Source of the DNA: Brachypterus glaber
Taxonomy: Eukaryota > Arthropoda > Insecta > Coleoptera > Kateretidae
DNA length: 64,000 nt
Assembly: GCA_958510825.1 (NCBI GenBank)
Contig: OY294048.1
Location: forward strand, 22,771,589-22,835,588
Direction: 5' to 3'
Below the pieces are notes generated by a model. It saw only the letters and a program-made list of their open reading frames with translations. It was not told where the DNA came from and searched no databases. The translations under genes were made by a program, and so were the position numbers. Below are positions 54,089 to 64,000 of this stretch, piece by piece. The stretch's first letter is position 1, and the number at the start of each line of letters is the position of its first letter.

Positions 54089-57000
54089 TAATATTCTCAG
54101 CCAACTTTTTTCTGTGTACAGCAGTATTTTGTTATTAATTTATTGAGAAAAAAAACAATTTTGATTATGATAATAATATTATAATTTAATAATTTTATTT
54201 GTGTTTAAAAGTTATTTTATCAATAATATGTAATAAGTTATTATTCTAACATAAAATGATTTTAGCTATAATAAGGTCAGGTTTAAATACTTTATCTTTA
54301 CATGACCATAATTATAATAAGTATACACTGAAAAATATAAAAACAATATATAATAAAATAAAAAAAAATATTTATTGTTGTAAAAATACCTTCAATATAA
54401 GACATGTATTTTTCTTATTTTCTTTAATGTTGTATGCTGTATTGACAACCAAGCATTAATTTGAACCAAAAATAATGGTCTTTTGTCTAAAAAGAACTAA
54501 AAAGGCAGTGATTTTTGCTTTTTTTAATTTAGTCTGTACGCATTAATCAATAAATTTGTATTACAAGGGTTATTCAAACAACAAGTCCAAACCTGTATTA
54601 TTTTTTTTCATTTATTTCTGCCCCCAAAACTTATTTGTGTGTCTAGTAATTAAGCTTTTAGTTATTGTTTTTTGTACATTTTTTTAATTTTTTTATTAGA
54701 AAACTTTAAGAACTTGTTAGCTAAAGATTAAAGAAATTTTCACAAGCTTAGTCTAAAATAAAATAACGTTATATCTTTTTAGAATAATAATCAAACTGTA
54801 ATAGCAAAAATAATGCAAGTTAAAATATTTAATTTCTTTCAAATACTTAAACACAAGTTAAAATTATTTACATAAAATATTCCTGAAAAAAATTGTTGTA
54901 AAATTTATATTACACATTCAAATAGAGAACAAAGCATTTTTTTTTTGTTTTGTAAAAAAAGTATCAAAGTGTCACGTTTTTACAACAAAAATAATTTAAC
55001 AGAAAATAAAAGAAAATTAGGTTTTGATCAAGGGGTTTGTATGACTTGCAGTCAAAACATACATTTTCGGTAATAATATTTTAAATAACACATGGTTGAA
55101 ATTAAAATAATCCTTAGAACAGTTTTTGAGAAAGTCGATTTTCAATTGTTTTTATATTTTTTTCAGTGTATGTTATTTTTTTTTTGGGATATTGATTAAA
55201 TGATTTAATAATATTTTAAATAACACATGGTTGAAATTAAAATAATCCTTAGAACAGTTTTTGAGAAAGTTGATTTTCAATTGTTTTTATATTTTTTTCA
55301 GTGTATGTTATTTTTTTTTGGGATATTGATTAAATGATTTAATACTATGCATTAATGCACAATAAATCTTTTCATATCGAAATTGTTTATATAAATTATG
55401 CAAATTTTAAATTTTAAAATATAATAATAAGCTTCATTTACAGATTTATATTATGCACCTTAAATACAATCACAAACATATATAAATATATCTCATACTA
55501 TGAGATAGGCTTATACAAGTCTTGTAGTCGTAATATAATTTACAGTTTTATAAGTTTCAATTTACATTTACAACGTAATACACTACTCAACAGGTAAGTT
55601 GGCATTATTATACCATAAAAGTATTAGGTTGAAAAGAAACGTTTTCTACTAACTTTTGTTATCGAGTTGCAATTATTTTTATCTAAATTATATACAATAC
55701 ATAATAAGATTTTTTAATTATTTAGCTACCCTCGTATATTAGTAAAAAATATGCAAGTATCAAGTAAATAAACTAGCTCCTAAATTGAAATACTGTAATT
55801 ATATTTTTTGGCCTTTTTAATAGTCGTATCTTAAAAATGTCCTCATTTTTATTTTTATTTCTTATCCAAGTCAAACAATATTTAAATTTGGCAATTCATA
55901 AAATATATTTAATGTTTTCATTTCAAAAAATGTATATGGAGGTGAAATAAATTCTTGTTATATTTTAAAATTATACATTTTAATAGTAAAATAATTTAAA
56001 ATTAAGCATTTTTTTTAATAACAAATATTTTACTATTATATATTTTTTTAATAATAATGAAAATGACTTTGTTTCTCAAAAGCTAGTAAAAAATGTTTCT
56101 GTTGTTGTTTTGTTTTGTCACAAAACGAGTAATTTATTTTAGGTGAATCACCTTGTATAGTTTATTTTTAATTAATCAGATTGGGAAAGTAGTTTATGTA
56201 ATAATATTATAATTATTAACACGGTATTTTTATATAAAGAGTGCGTTTTTTATTACTATGTTGTGTTTTTAGAGAAAATAACATTAAAATTAATTAACTT
56301 CAGGGAATTTGATATCACGATTTGATATTTATTTGAAAATTTTTTTTTAAATGATATCACCGGCTTAAAAGCACTAAGTCAATTTAGTTGATCAAACTAC
56401 TTATTTTTTTAATTAACAAATGGAATTTGTATCTCAGTCATGTTTTATGACTCTTTGCTTGTAAGCATACGATATATGGTTTATAGCTTATCCTTGAATT
56501 ACTAAAGGAGTTCATTAGTTGAGATAGATAAAAAAAAATTATAAAAACATGTCAAAAAAATTTATGTATTCTAATTTAATAAAAATCTATTAAAATCTCT
56601 ATCTCTATCTAAGGCTGGTTTTCATCGCAGACCAGTGTTTTTAATGGACTGTTTTTAATTTAATAATAAAATTATTTTTAAATACTGCAATAACACGATT
56701 TACGATTTTTTTAAATAGTTTACCCCTTTTAACTTTAATTTTTTAAATGGGATTTTAATAGGCTTTCCTAAGATTTTTTCTTATTTACAATTTTATTTTA
56801 TTTTTTAAGTTATTTTAAAAAGATTTGCACAAAAATGAATTGATTTATACAACTATTTTTAAAATAAAATAATTTATTTTCCCCCTTTTAAACATATCAT
56901 TTTTCGTTTCTTTTTTTCTAAAATTCTACTTTAAGTTTGAGATGAGAAACATGGGCTTAAAATTTTAAGCCTTAATATTAAACAAAAAACAGTGCTTTGT

Positions 57001-57497
57001 GTTACACTAACCAATTAATTTTAACCATTTTTTTTTAACTTTTTGTGTGTTTTTACGCTCTTATATCTTAATCTTATTTTTTTTATATATTGTATAATTT
57101 TCCAAAATCTCCAAAAGGCTTTTTAAATCCTTTGATACAAGGGTCTTTAATGAAAAAATAAGTCTGTCCGTTTGATGTTAGCTGCAGTATTTTGATTAAT
57201 AGACCTCGCAGGCTAGATTGATAATCATCATCATCCCTTTGACATTATTATTGTTTCTTACATTATAGTTTACAAAGCACTTAGATCTCAACTTTTTATA
57301 TCAAATTTAAAACTTTATATAAAAAAATGAAAAAAAAATGTTTTTGCTTTTGAAAATTTCAAAAATATGTTTCCTTAACATTATGTCAAACTATAAATAT
57401 AAGGTGCAGCAAAAGCGTAACTGTTAATAATAATTTATCAATGTTAAAATGTTTTCAATCAGTTCAGATCAGTTAAAAACAATCAGATCAGTTAAAA
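54089..57497. other. Polinton-like interior without genes
   Basis: AT-rich sequence with no frame of note. A 135-bp tandem duplication lies at 55071-55340. Given the expected size of Polinton genes, the polymerase, integrase or capsid genes may once have been here, but I see no remnant motif. Confidence 0.5.
55071..55340. repeat. Tandem duplication, period 135 bp
   Basis: TAATAATATTTTAAATAACACATGG starts copies at 55071 and 55206, nearly identical through GGGATATTGATTAAATGATT. Recent. Confidence 0.92.
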
Positions 57498-57772
57498 ACC
57501 CGTTATATACCCGTTTATACCTGTTTCGACCTGTTTATACACGTTTATATACCCGGTTATACCCGTTCATATACCCGGTTATACCAGTTTATATACCCGG
57601 TTATACCCGTTTATATACCCGGTTATACCCGTTCATATACCCGTTTATACCTGTTTTCGACCTGTTTATATCCGTTTATATACCCGGTTATACCCGTTCA
57701 TATACCCGTTTATACCTGTTTCGACCTGTTTATATCCGTTTATATACCCGTTTATATCCGTTTATATCTGTT
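57498..57772. repeat. Minisatellite, about 21-22 bp units
   Basis: Repeats of the type TATACCCGTTTATATACCCGGT, with some units reading CGACCTGTTTATA. The long frame over it (57449-57787) translates to a Tyr/Pro/Leu/Arg repeat and is a by-product of the repeat, not a likely protein. Confidence 0.9.
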
Positions 57773-58128
57773 AAAAAACATGTCTAGGCCCGTGATGGAT
57801 GAATCAGAAAAAGAACTAAAAAAGTAAATTGCAAAGCGTAGAATTATCAAAGATAAGCTTGATTTAATTAAACTATTCCCCTACAACAAATTTATGTTTT
57901 AAAATTAAAGAGTAAAATTTGAGGAATAAATTTATAGATAAAAAAATTACAAAATAAATTAAAAACGTATTTATTGTTATAGATTACTTCATAAATAATT
58001 TGTTGTGACAAAAAAAAATATTCTTCGTTTTCCCTTATTGATCTTATTTTCTATCTTTATCCCTCAAAGAAGGTTGTAGAGCCATTTTCGTACTAGGGTC
58101 TTCAGTTCGTTATTAGAAACAAGCCCCA
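57773..58128. other. Short gene-free interval before the minor-capsid-like gene
   Basis: AT-rich. AATAAA-type sequences on the minus strand may serve as polyadenylation signals for the gene at 58129-58869 but none is decisive. Confidence 0.4.
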
Positions 58129-58869
58129 TTATTTTTGCTTTTTCAGTTCCAATAATATTACAATTTCTTCTCCACGGAAATTTATCAAATTGGAGTTTTG
58201 ATCGAGTATAGTTAGTGTTATCTTTTTTATTTGTTTTTGATTTGTAACAGGTAAATAAATAAGATTTCTAGGCTCTATATTTATACTATAACGTGGGTCT
58301 ACTCCTGGTGCAAACTGGTACAAAGTGTGTGAGGTTTTGCTATTATAGTATGAACCTGAAACAATATCACATTCTATACGAATTGTTACCACTTTAACAA
58401 TATTTACAGGTAAATCTGATTCATGTAGTTTATTAGGTTCTAAAACTCTTGCTGAAAAACCAAGTAATTTTCCTATACTATCAGTGTGATTAAAGTTTAT
58501 TTCATAAATACTCTCAATTTGGGACTTTAGGGTATTGTTATTAGGGGTTAAACTGATTTTATTTTGCAAATCGGTTGAAGAAAGTTGTTTTTGCAGATAT
58601 TTTTCAATGTGAGCTACTTCGTAAGCCCCCGTTGGTATAGAAATAATATGCTCCTTCTTTTTCTTTGTTTTATTTTCATCAGTATTGTTTTCAACTTCTG
58701 TGTAGTAAAATTTATTGTTTTTCCCCTCCTCAATATTAGGGATAGAGTTGTACGTATAAAACCCAATCAGTGCCAAGGAATACTGATAATCAGGGTCAAG
58801 TTCTATTGGAGGGTAATATTCTTGTGACAAAAGACTTGTATATCCTGACAGGGTGAATGTAAGAGACAT
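58129..58869 (-). CDS. Polinton/adintovirus-type minor capsid (penton)-like protein
   Basis: 246 residues, intact, ATG at 58867-58869. I recognise the family from many insect and cnidarian genome-encoded proteins associated with Maverick-like elements: an N-terminal LTFTLSG block, YSLALIGFYTYNSIPNI (about 29-45), a lysine-rich insert (KTKKKKE), IPTGAYEVAHIEKYL (about 78-92), LTPNNNTLKSQI, ESDLPVNIV, RIECDIVSGSYYN, FAPGVDPRY and a C-terminal LINFRGEEIVILLEL. The mostly beta-strand character fits a single jelly roll, which would sit at capsid vertices. The identification as penton is from family knowledge and position, not proven. It is on the opposite strand to the other two genes. An intact frame in an otherwise decayed element suggests recent activity or retention. 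Confidence 0.6.
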   Translation of the reverse strand: MSLTFTLSGYTSLLSQEYYPPIELDPDYQYSLALIGFYTYNSIPNIEEGKNNKFYYTEVENNTDENKTKKKKEHIISIPTGAYEVAHIEKYLQKQLSSTDLQNKISLTPNNNTLKSQIESIYEINFNHTDSIGKLLGFSARVLEPNKLHESDLPVNIVKVVTIRIECDIVSGSYYNSKTSHTLYQFAPGVDPRYSINIEPRNLIYLPVTNQKQIKKITLTILDQNSNLINFRGEEIVILLELKKQK

Positions 58870-59436
58870 GACTATAATTGGAGAGATCTAAAACTATCAA
58901 GCTTTTTATAAGCTATAAGATTCAGATATGATTAAGATAAAATTCAGATAATATTAAGATAAGGTTAAGATAGGATTAAGAATAATTTGTGGTTATAACC
59001 TAAATCCTTAAAACGACACTAATTTTTAGTTAAATAAAAAATGACAAAAAATTACATTTAGTGTTTTAACAGTACAACATTAGTGAATTTTTTTTTAAAT
59101 GCTGTTTATTATCATCTTCCTATTACTATTACTTTCACCGAGGAAAGACTTTCTTTAGTAAAAAAATTTGACTGGCTGTCTGGAAAATTTGTGACCAAGA
59201 TAACGCTTTAAGCTACATATATTTTATACCATAGGTCTAGTTTTAGGCTGCCAATTTTTTTTTTAAAAACTATAAAAAAATTAAATAAAATTCAAAAAAT
59301 CTAAAAAATTTCAACTTTTTTTTTGTGTAGCATTCACAATAAAATTGATATTTTTTTCCAGTATATGCAAAGGAGAAGATTTCAGCTAGTTATTCTGTTC
59401 AGTCACTCACTGTTGCTGTTATTAAAAATATTTAAA

Positions 59437-59796
59437 ATGGATAAGGTTGAAATTATTAAAAACTTTACAAAGGAAGTTAAAAAGTTTAATCTTCAATATA
59501 GAACAATAGAATTTAAAATAAAAACAGTACCAGCTGGCAAAGAACCAGTATTATGGATGAAAGAAGCAGTTAATGAAATTATTAGAAAAGGAACTGAGGA
59601 GGTTAGTTCTACTGATCAAATTGGATTCAACTTTTACTCAAAGGACTTTAAACGTAGTGAGGGTTGGCTTCGTTTTCAAGAAGCATCAAAGGTTACTTTT
59701 AATGATATTTGGGGTATGATCTCAAAAAGCTCAGGAATAAGCACTGATACATTTTGTTTGGTTGTTACCTCTGTTAAGATACCTATTAAAAAGTGA
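59437..59796 (+). CDS. Small protein resembling the N-terminal domain of Polinton DNA polymerase
   Basis: 119 residues from the ATG at 59437; the open frame extends upstream to 59323 but that part looks non-coding. Visible blocks: AVNEIIRKGTEEV, DQIGFNFYSKDF, EGWLRFQEASKVTFNDIW, MISKSSGISTDTFCLVVTSV and IPIKK at the end. In Maverick-like elements and related viruses this pattern stands at the start of long proteins leading to protein-primed family B DNA polymerase. Here a stop follows immediately and I see no downstream polymerase motifs. It is either a truncated polymerase gene or a separate small protein. About 570 bases divide it from the divergent minor-capsid-like gene. Confidence 0.5.
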   Translation: MDKVEIIKNFTKEVKKFNLQYRTIEFKIKTVPAGKEPVLWMKEAVNEIIRKGTEEVSSTDQIGFNFYSKDFKRSEGWLRFQEASKVTFNDIWGMISKSSGISTDTFCLVVTSVKIPIKK

Positions 59797-61144
59797 AAAG
59801 AGAAAGGATACGCTCCTACCTTAAAATAAATTTTTACTATATTTTTAAACTTTTTTTTTTTGCTATAAGATCTTTATCTGAAAACTTTTTTGTCAGTTAA
59901 AACAGCCCCTTAATTTAGAAAGATATGTTAAATATTAATAGTAAAAAAATATGTTACAATAATACATTTTTTAGACTATTGATATAACTGATTTGAACGT
60001 TTATTTTTTAAGATTAAACTACTGTATACTGAATATACTCTAAAATGTATGTAAAAATAGAGTTTGAAAGCAGCAAACAATTTACGTATATTACATGATT
60101 GCATATTACATGATTCTATATAAAGCACTTAGTAATTCAATAAAAAATTACTTTAATTGATTTGTATGTTTATATGTTTATTTTATATACTTAATAATAT
60201 TTTTATATATTACGTTATTTATATATATATTTTGTTAAAAAGTAAAATTTTAAAATATAAAAAATTGTACATCTATTTATCCTTTATACCAAAAATTATG
60301 AGAGCTGTTGAGAATATACCATTGAATTCGAAGCATTACATTATGAATTACTTAAAATAGTAAAATGTTTTTAAGTAAATACTAGTGTACAAAACCTTTT
60401 TTGGAGGCTTCCATATCTTCTAGTTAAGCCTTAAATTAAAATTTTAAATTAGTACTGTTTTCGAGATAACAGCCGTTTAATAAATATACATATAAAAATT
60501 TAAAACAACTTTTTTTGTATCTACTTTCTGTATTTTGACAAATACATTCACAATTTTCGATCTTCTCTGTAAACGACACCTTATCTGTTATGGCTGTAAA
60601 GTAATACTTTCCACCTTTTGTGAATTTTTTTATAAAAAAATTTTTTTTTCTAAAATAAGGAAAAAGATATAAATAAAATAATAAAGTTTAAATGATTGAT
60701 ATTTTCAATAGGCTTAGTTTCCTTGATTTTTCTTGAAAATTTTGAGTTGATAGGATTGTTCTTCCTTGACTTATCATGCGAACAAGAATACATAACATAC
60801 AGACTGACGGACTTATGTAAAAGTTGTTTAGAAAAACACTTTAGTATAAATGTCTTTAATTTTAGACATTTGGGTTCAAAGAAAACGTATAATAAATAAA
60901 AATACCTTTCTGGGTGTACTTTTAGAATGCAATTTGACTTTTTGACTGATAATAAAATACTTTTCACTTATTGTTATGAAATTTTTATAATTTAGCCTAG
61001 GCTGAGCTGTTAAATTATTATTTTTGTGTTATATTTTTAAATAAAAAATATAAAAAGTATATTTTTTCATATAACTTTTTTTTCAGTGTAACAAAGCCTA
61101 ATGAATAAATGCATACATAGTTGTATAAAGTAGTTATTTTTAAA
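59797..61144. other. Gene-free interval in the Polinton-like element
   Basis: AT-rich, with no recognised motif. The short frames at 60157-60360, 60650-60967 and 60696-60899 look like chance frames. Confidence 0.5.
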
Positions 61145-61624
61145 ATGGGTGTTGATAAGTTTGGTCGTTCTTCTTTGACATCAGAAAAACCTATAAATAT
61201 AAGACCTCAGCCTCAAGTATTATCTTTAGACTCTGAGGGTAATGTGAATGTAAAAAATAGAAAATTGGTTAATGTTTTACAACCTAAAAATGCTCTCGAT
61301 TGTTCTAATAAATCGTATGTCGATAATTGTTATAAAAATGCAATGGATAATATAAAAATTTTAAAAGATTCACTGGGAGAAAGAGAAAAGGTGTTTAAAA
61401 AATAATTACAAGATTCCATACAGTTACTACTAAATAGTACTAGCAAAGATATAAATAAAGAGTTAGTTGCCTTACAAAATAAAATTAAGGAGCTACATGA
61501 TAAAATAAATAGTACAAGTAAAGATATAAATAATAGATTAGAAAAAATTGAACAAAGTAAGACAGAAAGTCATGTTAAAATACCGTTATCTGGAATTGTT
61601 GATTTTAATAATTTAAGAAAATAA
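61145..61624 (+). pseudogene. Fibre-like coiled-coil protein with one in-frame stop
   Basis: The ATG at 61145 starts MGVDKFGRSSL. A short domain has a DSEGNVNVKNRKLVNV stretch and a following DCSNKSYVDN segment. This is a pattern I associate with small virion or fibre-like proteins of Maverick-like elements and with collar repeats of phage tail fibres. The frame meets TAA at 61403-61405 and then stays open in the same phase to TAA at 61622-61624. The part beyond the stop is heptad-like, with STSKDIN occurring twice and spaced Ile/Leu, so a trimeric coiled coil is likely. The first TAA therefore looks like a nonsense change or a readthrough stop. Last gene before the right TIR. Confidence 0.55.
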
Positions 61625-61810
61625 AACCCTTATAACTAAAGAAAAAAATTGTTAAGGAGCTGCAAAAACCTATTAGAAATAAATCAAATCTTGTGTGTGT
61701 AGATTTTAAATTAAAGTTTGAAACGAATAAAAATATTCCACAAAAAGCAATACTTTTTCATTATATTCATAGTAAATGGTATATTACATTTTCCCCAGTA
61801 ATTTTTTGTA

Positions 61811-63648
61811 TGCTGCACACAGAAAAAGTCTGTTTGAGAATACTGTTGTATATAACAATTTTTTAATTTAAGAAAGATTTTTCCGTGTGTATACTTTGTG
61901 CTAACTTTTGAAACAAGATAAAATGTGCAATTAGGTATAACACAGAAAAAGAAAATGTTATATAACAATATTTTCGATTTAAGAAACATTTCTCTGTGTG
62001 TAATTACACTTTTTGCTTAATTGTTTCTTTAAGGTAATATTAATCCAAAATACTTTAATAGACTTTTATGTATGCAAACAAATATACAAATTTAATTCGG
62101 TATAATACAGCTCTCCTGAAACTCAAAGGAAACAGAAACTAAAAAAAAAATGTATTTTTTATTCTTTTTTTCTTCTTTTTAGGTATAGCAAAAAACACAA
62201 TTATATCGAAAAATTATCATTAGTTTAGTCTCGGGGGGGGGTAAGGGTTAAGAAACATTTTTCTGTGTGTATACTGTTTGCTAACTTTTGAAACAAGACA
62301 AAATATGTAATTAGGTTTAACACAGAAAAAACAAAATGTGATATAACAATATTTTTGATTTAAGAAACATTTTTCTGTGTGTATACTGTTTGCAAACTTT
62401 TGAAACAAGATAAAATCTGTAATTAGGTATAACACAAAAAATGTGATATATTTTGATTTAAGAAACATTTCTCTGTGTGTAATTACACTTTTTGTATAAT
62501 TTAGGCGCGCTTGACAAACCACACTTAAAACAACTATTCTAAAAAATATATTTAAGCGTCAAACATTTTTATGTTTGTGATTATACTTTTTTGCAATAGT
62601 TTTTAAAACAAATATGTAATTTGATTGTAACGTGGTATATATAAATATATATTGTTATATACGAATCACAATATTCTTGATTTAAGAAAACATTTTTTCT
62701 GTGTATACTAAACTTTTTTGAGAACTTTTTTGCAACATGTGTTTGAGAATAATTTTTAACATGTAATAATTATTAAATTATGAAACAAATTAAAATTATT
62801 TTTATTTAATTACTATTTCAACAGAATTTGGTGAAGACGCCATATATTAACTATATATTTATAATTTATAGATATTACGGAAACAATACGGAATCTTTCT
62901 TTGATATTTTGGTCTATTGGTAATTATTGTGCGAAAACGTGGTATTGGCTCTTTGTACTTCTAAAGAATATTTGTATCTGTATTTGTTTGGTTTACAAAA
63001 GTCAATGTTTAATATTTATTACTAATTTGGTCTCATAATTTAGGCTAACAAGCTAGGCTTAACAGTCTGATTAGGTTTGACACTCATTGCTTTCAATAAT
63101 TTTAAACTTTTCAGGGCTCCTTCGTTTATATTAAATAATTTTATAATACCAAGCTTTCAACTAAATTATTTTGTATCGCAGAGAGCTCTGTGGCGCAGTA
63201 CGTAACGTATCCGTCTACCAAACTATAGGTCTGCGGTTCAAACCCGCAACAGCTGAGACTTTTTTAAAAAATTATTTTCTACAGCTCCCTAATTATAAAT
63301 TATAATTTGTAATATATGCATACGATCTTGACCTTTTCAGATAACAAGGTTCTTGGGTAATATTATTTGAATAACAAGTTGTTTATTTTAACCGATTTAA
63401 ATAAAAAAATAGTCTTGGCTAATTTAATTTGTCTGGCTAGGCAGTCCTGATCCTTGGACTCATTTACACCGCTAGGTGGCGACACCCTCTGGTCATTGTC
63501 GTCAGCCGAAGAACAAAAAAAATTCCTAAAAAAAAAATTTTTTTTTTTATTTTTTTTTTTCAGGATTTTTTCAGGACTCGCTGATGTCTTCAGCTGAAGA
63601 TGTCCTCCAGTTACCACCGTGGGTTTGTAGCCCGGTAGTCCAACTACT
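61811..63648. repeat. Right terminal inverted repeat
   Basis: Reverse complement of the left TIR from CTGTGTGCAGC inward to the tip CCAACTACT at 63648. It has a single copy of the 178-bp segment and two or three of the ~110-bp subrepeats. Mostly 95% or more identical to the left arm by eye, apart from repeat-number changes and a few short indels, so the arms are homogenised or young. Confidence 0.9.
63184..63256 (+). tRNA. tRNA-like sequence in right TIR, positional anticodon ACC
   Basis: Canonical spacing of a 72-base tRNA: A-box TGGCGCAGTACG at 63191, eight-base D-loop, seven-base anticodon loop CTACCAA, variable loop AGGTC, perfect T-arm TGCGG-TTCAAAC-CCGCA, and a T-run from 63260. The anticodon stem pairs at only two positions. 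The acceptor AGCTCTG meets ACAGCTG (two bases short of a match). Likely a pol III promoter-bearing relic or a captured tRNA gene. The copy in the left TIR is identical. Confidence 0.45.
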
Positions 63649-63654
63649 TATAGT

Positions 63655-64000
63655 AATAATGTTCACTATAGACGAGCGCGCTCTCAACTTTACGCTTTAA
63701 CCTTCGTAAGGATGAGTGCAAGTGAGATGTACAATAGTCTATAGTAATTGCGCCGGCTATAGCATGTTTATATATCTATACGAAGTTTTGACATATACAG
63801 GGTAACAATTTGAAAACGAGCAGCATTCAATATTTCTTTTTCTATTTTGCGACTCTTATAAGCTCATAATCTAAAGCATTTTGCGTGTTCTTATAGGCCC
63901 ATAAGAGGTCTGTACTTTTTGTTCTTTTGGATTGGCAACAAACCTGGCCTATCGCTTGACATTTTCCGTGCAAATGTCAATGTCGCTTTAAAGTTGAATT
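63655..64000. other. Flank after the Polinton-like element
   Basis: No gene or repeat that I recognise. It begins with the second TATAGT and GC-richer sequence (GACGAGCGCGCTCTC). Confidence 0.4.

Larger units (their letters stand above)
49183..63648. mobile_element. Maverick/Polinton-like element, 14.5 kb, 6-bp duplication
   Basis: The ends are AGTAGTTGGACTACCGGG and its complement CCCGGTAGTCCAACTACT, flanked by an exact TATAGT at 49177-49182 and 63649-63654. Terminal inverted repeats are about 2.02 kb (49183-51206) and 1.84 kb (61811-63648). AG...CT ends, kilobase TIRs and 6-bp duplications are Polinton hallmarks, and the three small genes inside look like Polinton/adintovirus-type virion and replication genes. 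No DNA polymerase core, retroviral-type integrase, packaging ATPase, protease or double-jelly-roll capsid gene is present, so it depends on another element or has decayed. About two thirds of the interior is repeat or AT-rich filler. Confidence 0.85.

Noticed and set aside
57449..57787. 112-residue open frame rich in Tyr, Pro and Arg
   Set aside because: It is the translation of a 21-22-bp minisatellite; all frames of such a repeat can stay open.
63184..63256. Functional tRNA-Gly gene
   Set aside because: Anticodon and acceptor stems do not pair well, and the sequence is carried by a transposable element arm.

Overview
The window is AT-rich eukaryotic DNA, almost certainly from an insect or a close arthropod relative. 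I see no single-copy host gene. Every convincing reading frame belongs to a transposable element, and most are broken. Arthropod origin is suggested by an R1-clade LINE (two ORFs, three zinc knuckles), a DIRS-type tyrosine-recombinase retroelement, Tc1/mariner transposons with TA duplications, jockey/CR1-like LINEs and a Maverick/Polinton-like element. The species cannot be read from the sequence.

Layout. 1-13.8 kb: two tail-to-tail copies of one LINE family (1-205 and 1638-3635), several fold-back miniature elements, and a mariner-like transposon (8111-10717) nested inside a palindromic element with ACCGGGTT ends. 13.8-19.8 kb: a probable tRNA-derived SINE and a 1.9-kb hAT-type fold-back element with an exact 8-bp duplication. 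19.8-34.5 kb: a 1.5-kb tandem repeat family. Each unit carries a Harbinger-like miniature element with TTA duplications. The third such element has been opened inside its (TAG)n tract by an R1-like LINE (24346-29524, 12-bp duplication) and a mariner-like MITE (29602-30976). 35.3-42.7 kb: a DIRS-like element whose recombinase gene is split by a tRNA-bearing fold-back insertion, followed immediately by a Tc1-like element (40890-42723). 45.1-48.2 kb: a LINE with an uninterrupted 920-residue endonuclease/reverse transcriptase ORF and an (ATT)n tail.

49183-63648 is the most interesting object: a 14.5-kb element with about 1.8-2.0 kb terminal inverted repeats, AG...CT termini and a perfect 6-bp target duplication (TATAGT). 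These are Maverick/Polinton hallmarks. It lies in an old LINE remnant. It keeps only three small virus-like genes: a protein resembling the single-jelly-roll minor capsid, a domain resembling the N-terminus of protein-primed DNA polymerase, and a fibre-like coiled-coil protein with one in-frame stop. I find no polymerase core, integrase, ATPase, protease or major capsid gene. Both inverted repeats carry an identical tRNA-like sequence followed by a T-run. The left arm holds a private array of five ~261-bp repeats.

The nested insertions give a relative history, because several paralogous pre-insertion (empty) sites are preserved in this same window. Family assignments rest on motif recognition without database searches.
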